From an uncultured Gemella sp. (lineage in GTDB: Bacteria > Bacillota > Bacilli > Staphylococcales > Gemellaceae), in assembly GCA_927911695.1 (NCBI GenBank), contig CAKMQO010000123.1, positions 1-7,355 of the forward strand: a stretch of 7,355 nt of DNA. The letters are read 5' to 3'. Each line of letters starts with the position of its first letter. The first letter of the stretch is position 1. The notes under the pieces were generated by a model. That model saw nothing but the letters and a program-made list of their open reading frames with translations, had not been told where the DNA came from and ran no database searches. The translations under genes and the position numbers were made by a program. Of the stretch, positions 7,304 through 7,355 are shown in pieces.

Positions 7304-7355
7304 ACAACAATACAGTAACAAATAACAAAAAATGAATAGCAAAAAAAGTATCCAG
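7304..7355 (+). other. A-rich end of window, ftsA expected next
   Basis: No terminator or clear gene is seen. An ATG at 7332 opens MNSKKSIQ to the window edge but has no SD in front of it. In another frame, 7303-7335 reads NNNTVTNNKK then TGA, in keeping with the polar tail of divIB, so divIB may really end there after one more missed base, its stop overlapping this ATG. The window is too short to decide. Confidence 0.25.

Overview
The window is a nearly complete 5' section of a division and cell wall (dcw) cluster from a low-GC Gram-positive bacterium, with all genes on the + strand. In order they are mraZ, rsmH (mraW), ftsL, a PASTA-containing class B penicillin-binding protein (PBP1/PbpB type), mraY, murD and divIB. 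The next gene would be expected to be ftsA, but the window ends before it is recognisable. The DNA is very A/T-rich. The absence of murG between murD and divIB, and a PBP that closely resembles staphylococcal Pbp1 and ends in two PASTA repeats, point to the Staphylococcaceae/Gemellaceae side of the Bacillales. A Gemella-like organism is my best guess from composition and gene order, but the genus is not proven.

Positions 1-113 hold an A/T-rich leader with three GTGG boxes at exactly 10-bp spacing, which is the layout of MraZ operator repeats, followed by a good Shine-Dalgarno (SD) sequence and a GTG start for mraZ. The genes are then packed tightly: 11 bp between mraZ and rsmH, 15 bp between rsmH and ftsL, 0 bp between ftsL and pbp (stop TAA directly followed by a TTG start), 9 bp between pbp and mraY, 1 bp between mraY and murD, and 5 bp between murD and divIB. 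I see no internal terminator, so one polycistronic unit read from the mraZ promoter is the likely arrangement.

Functionally, MraY makes lipid I and MurD adds D-glutamate to UDP-MurNAc-L-Ala. The PBP cross-links septal peptidoglycan in a complex with FtsL and DivIB. RsmH methylates 16S rRNA, and MraZ is the cluster's transcription factor.

The one striking thing is that four of the seven genes (rsmH, pbp, mraY, divIB) are broken as written, by eight single-base frameshifts and one in-frame TAG. Seven of the eight shifts are +1 and most fall in T or A runs. Correcting them gives proteins of normal length (311, 732, 327 and 307 residues) with every expected catalytic motif present. Because several of these genes are essential and the bias is towards insertions, I think base-calling or assembly errors are far more likely than true decay or programmed recoding. 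I found no new biological system, mobile element, CRISPR array or RNA gene here.
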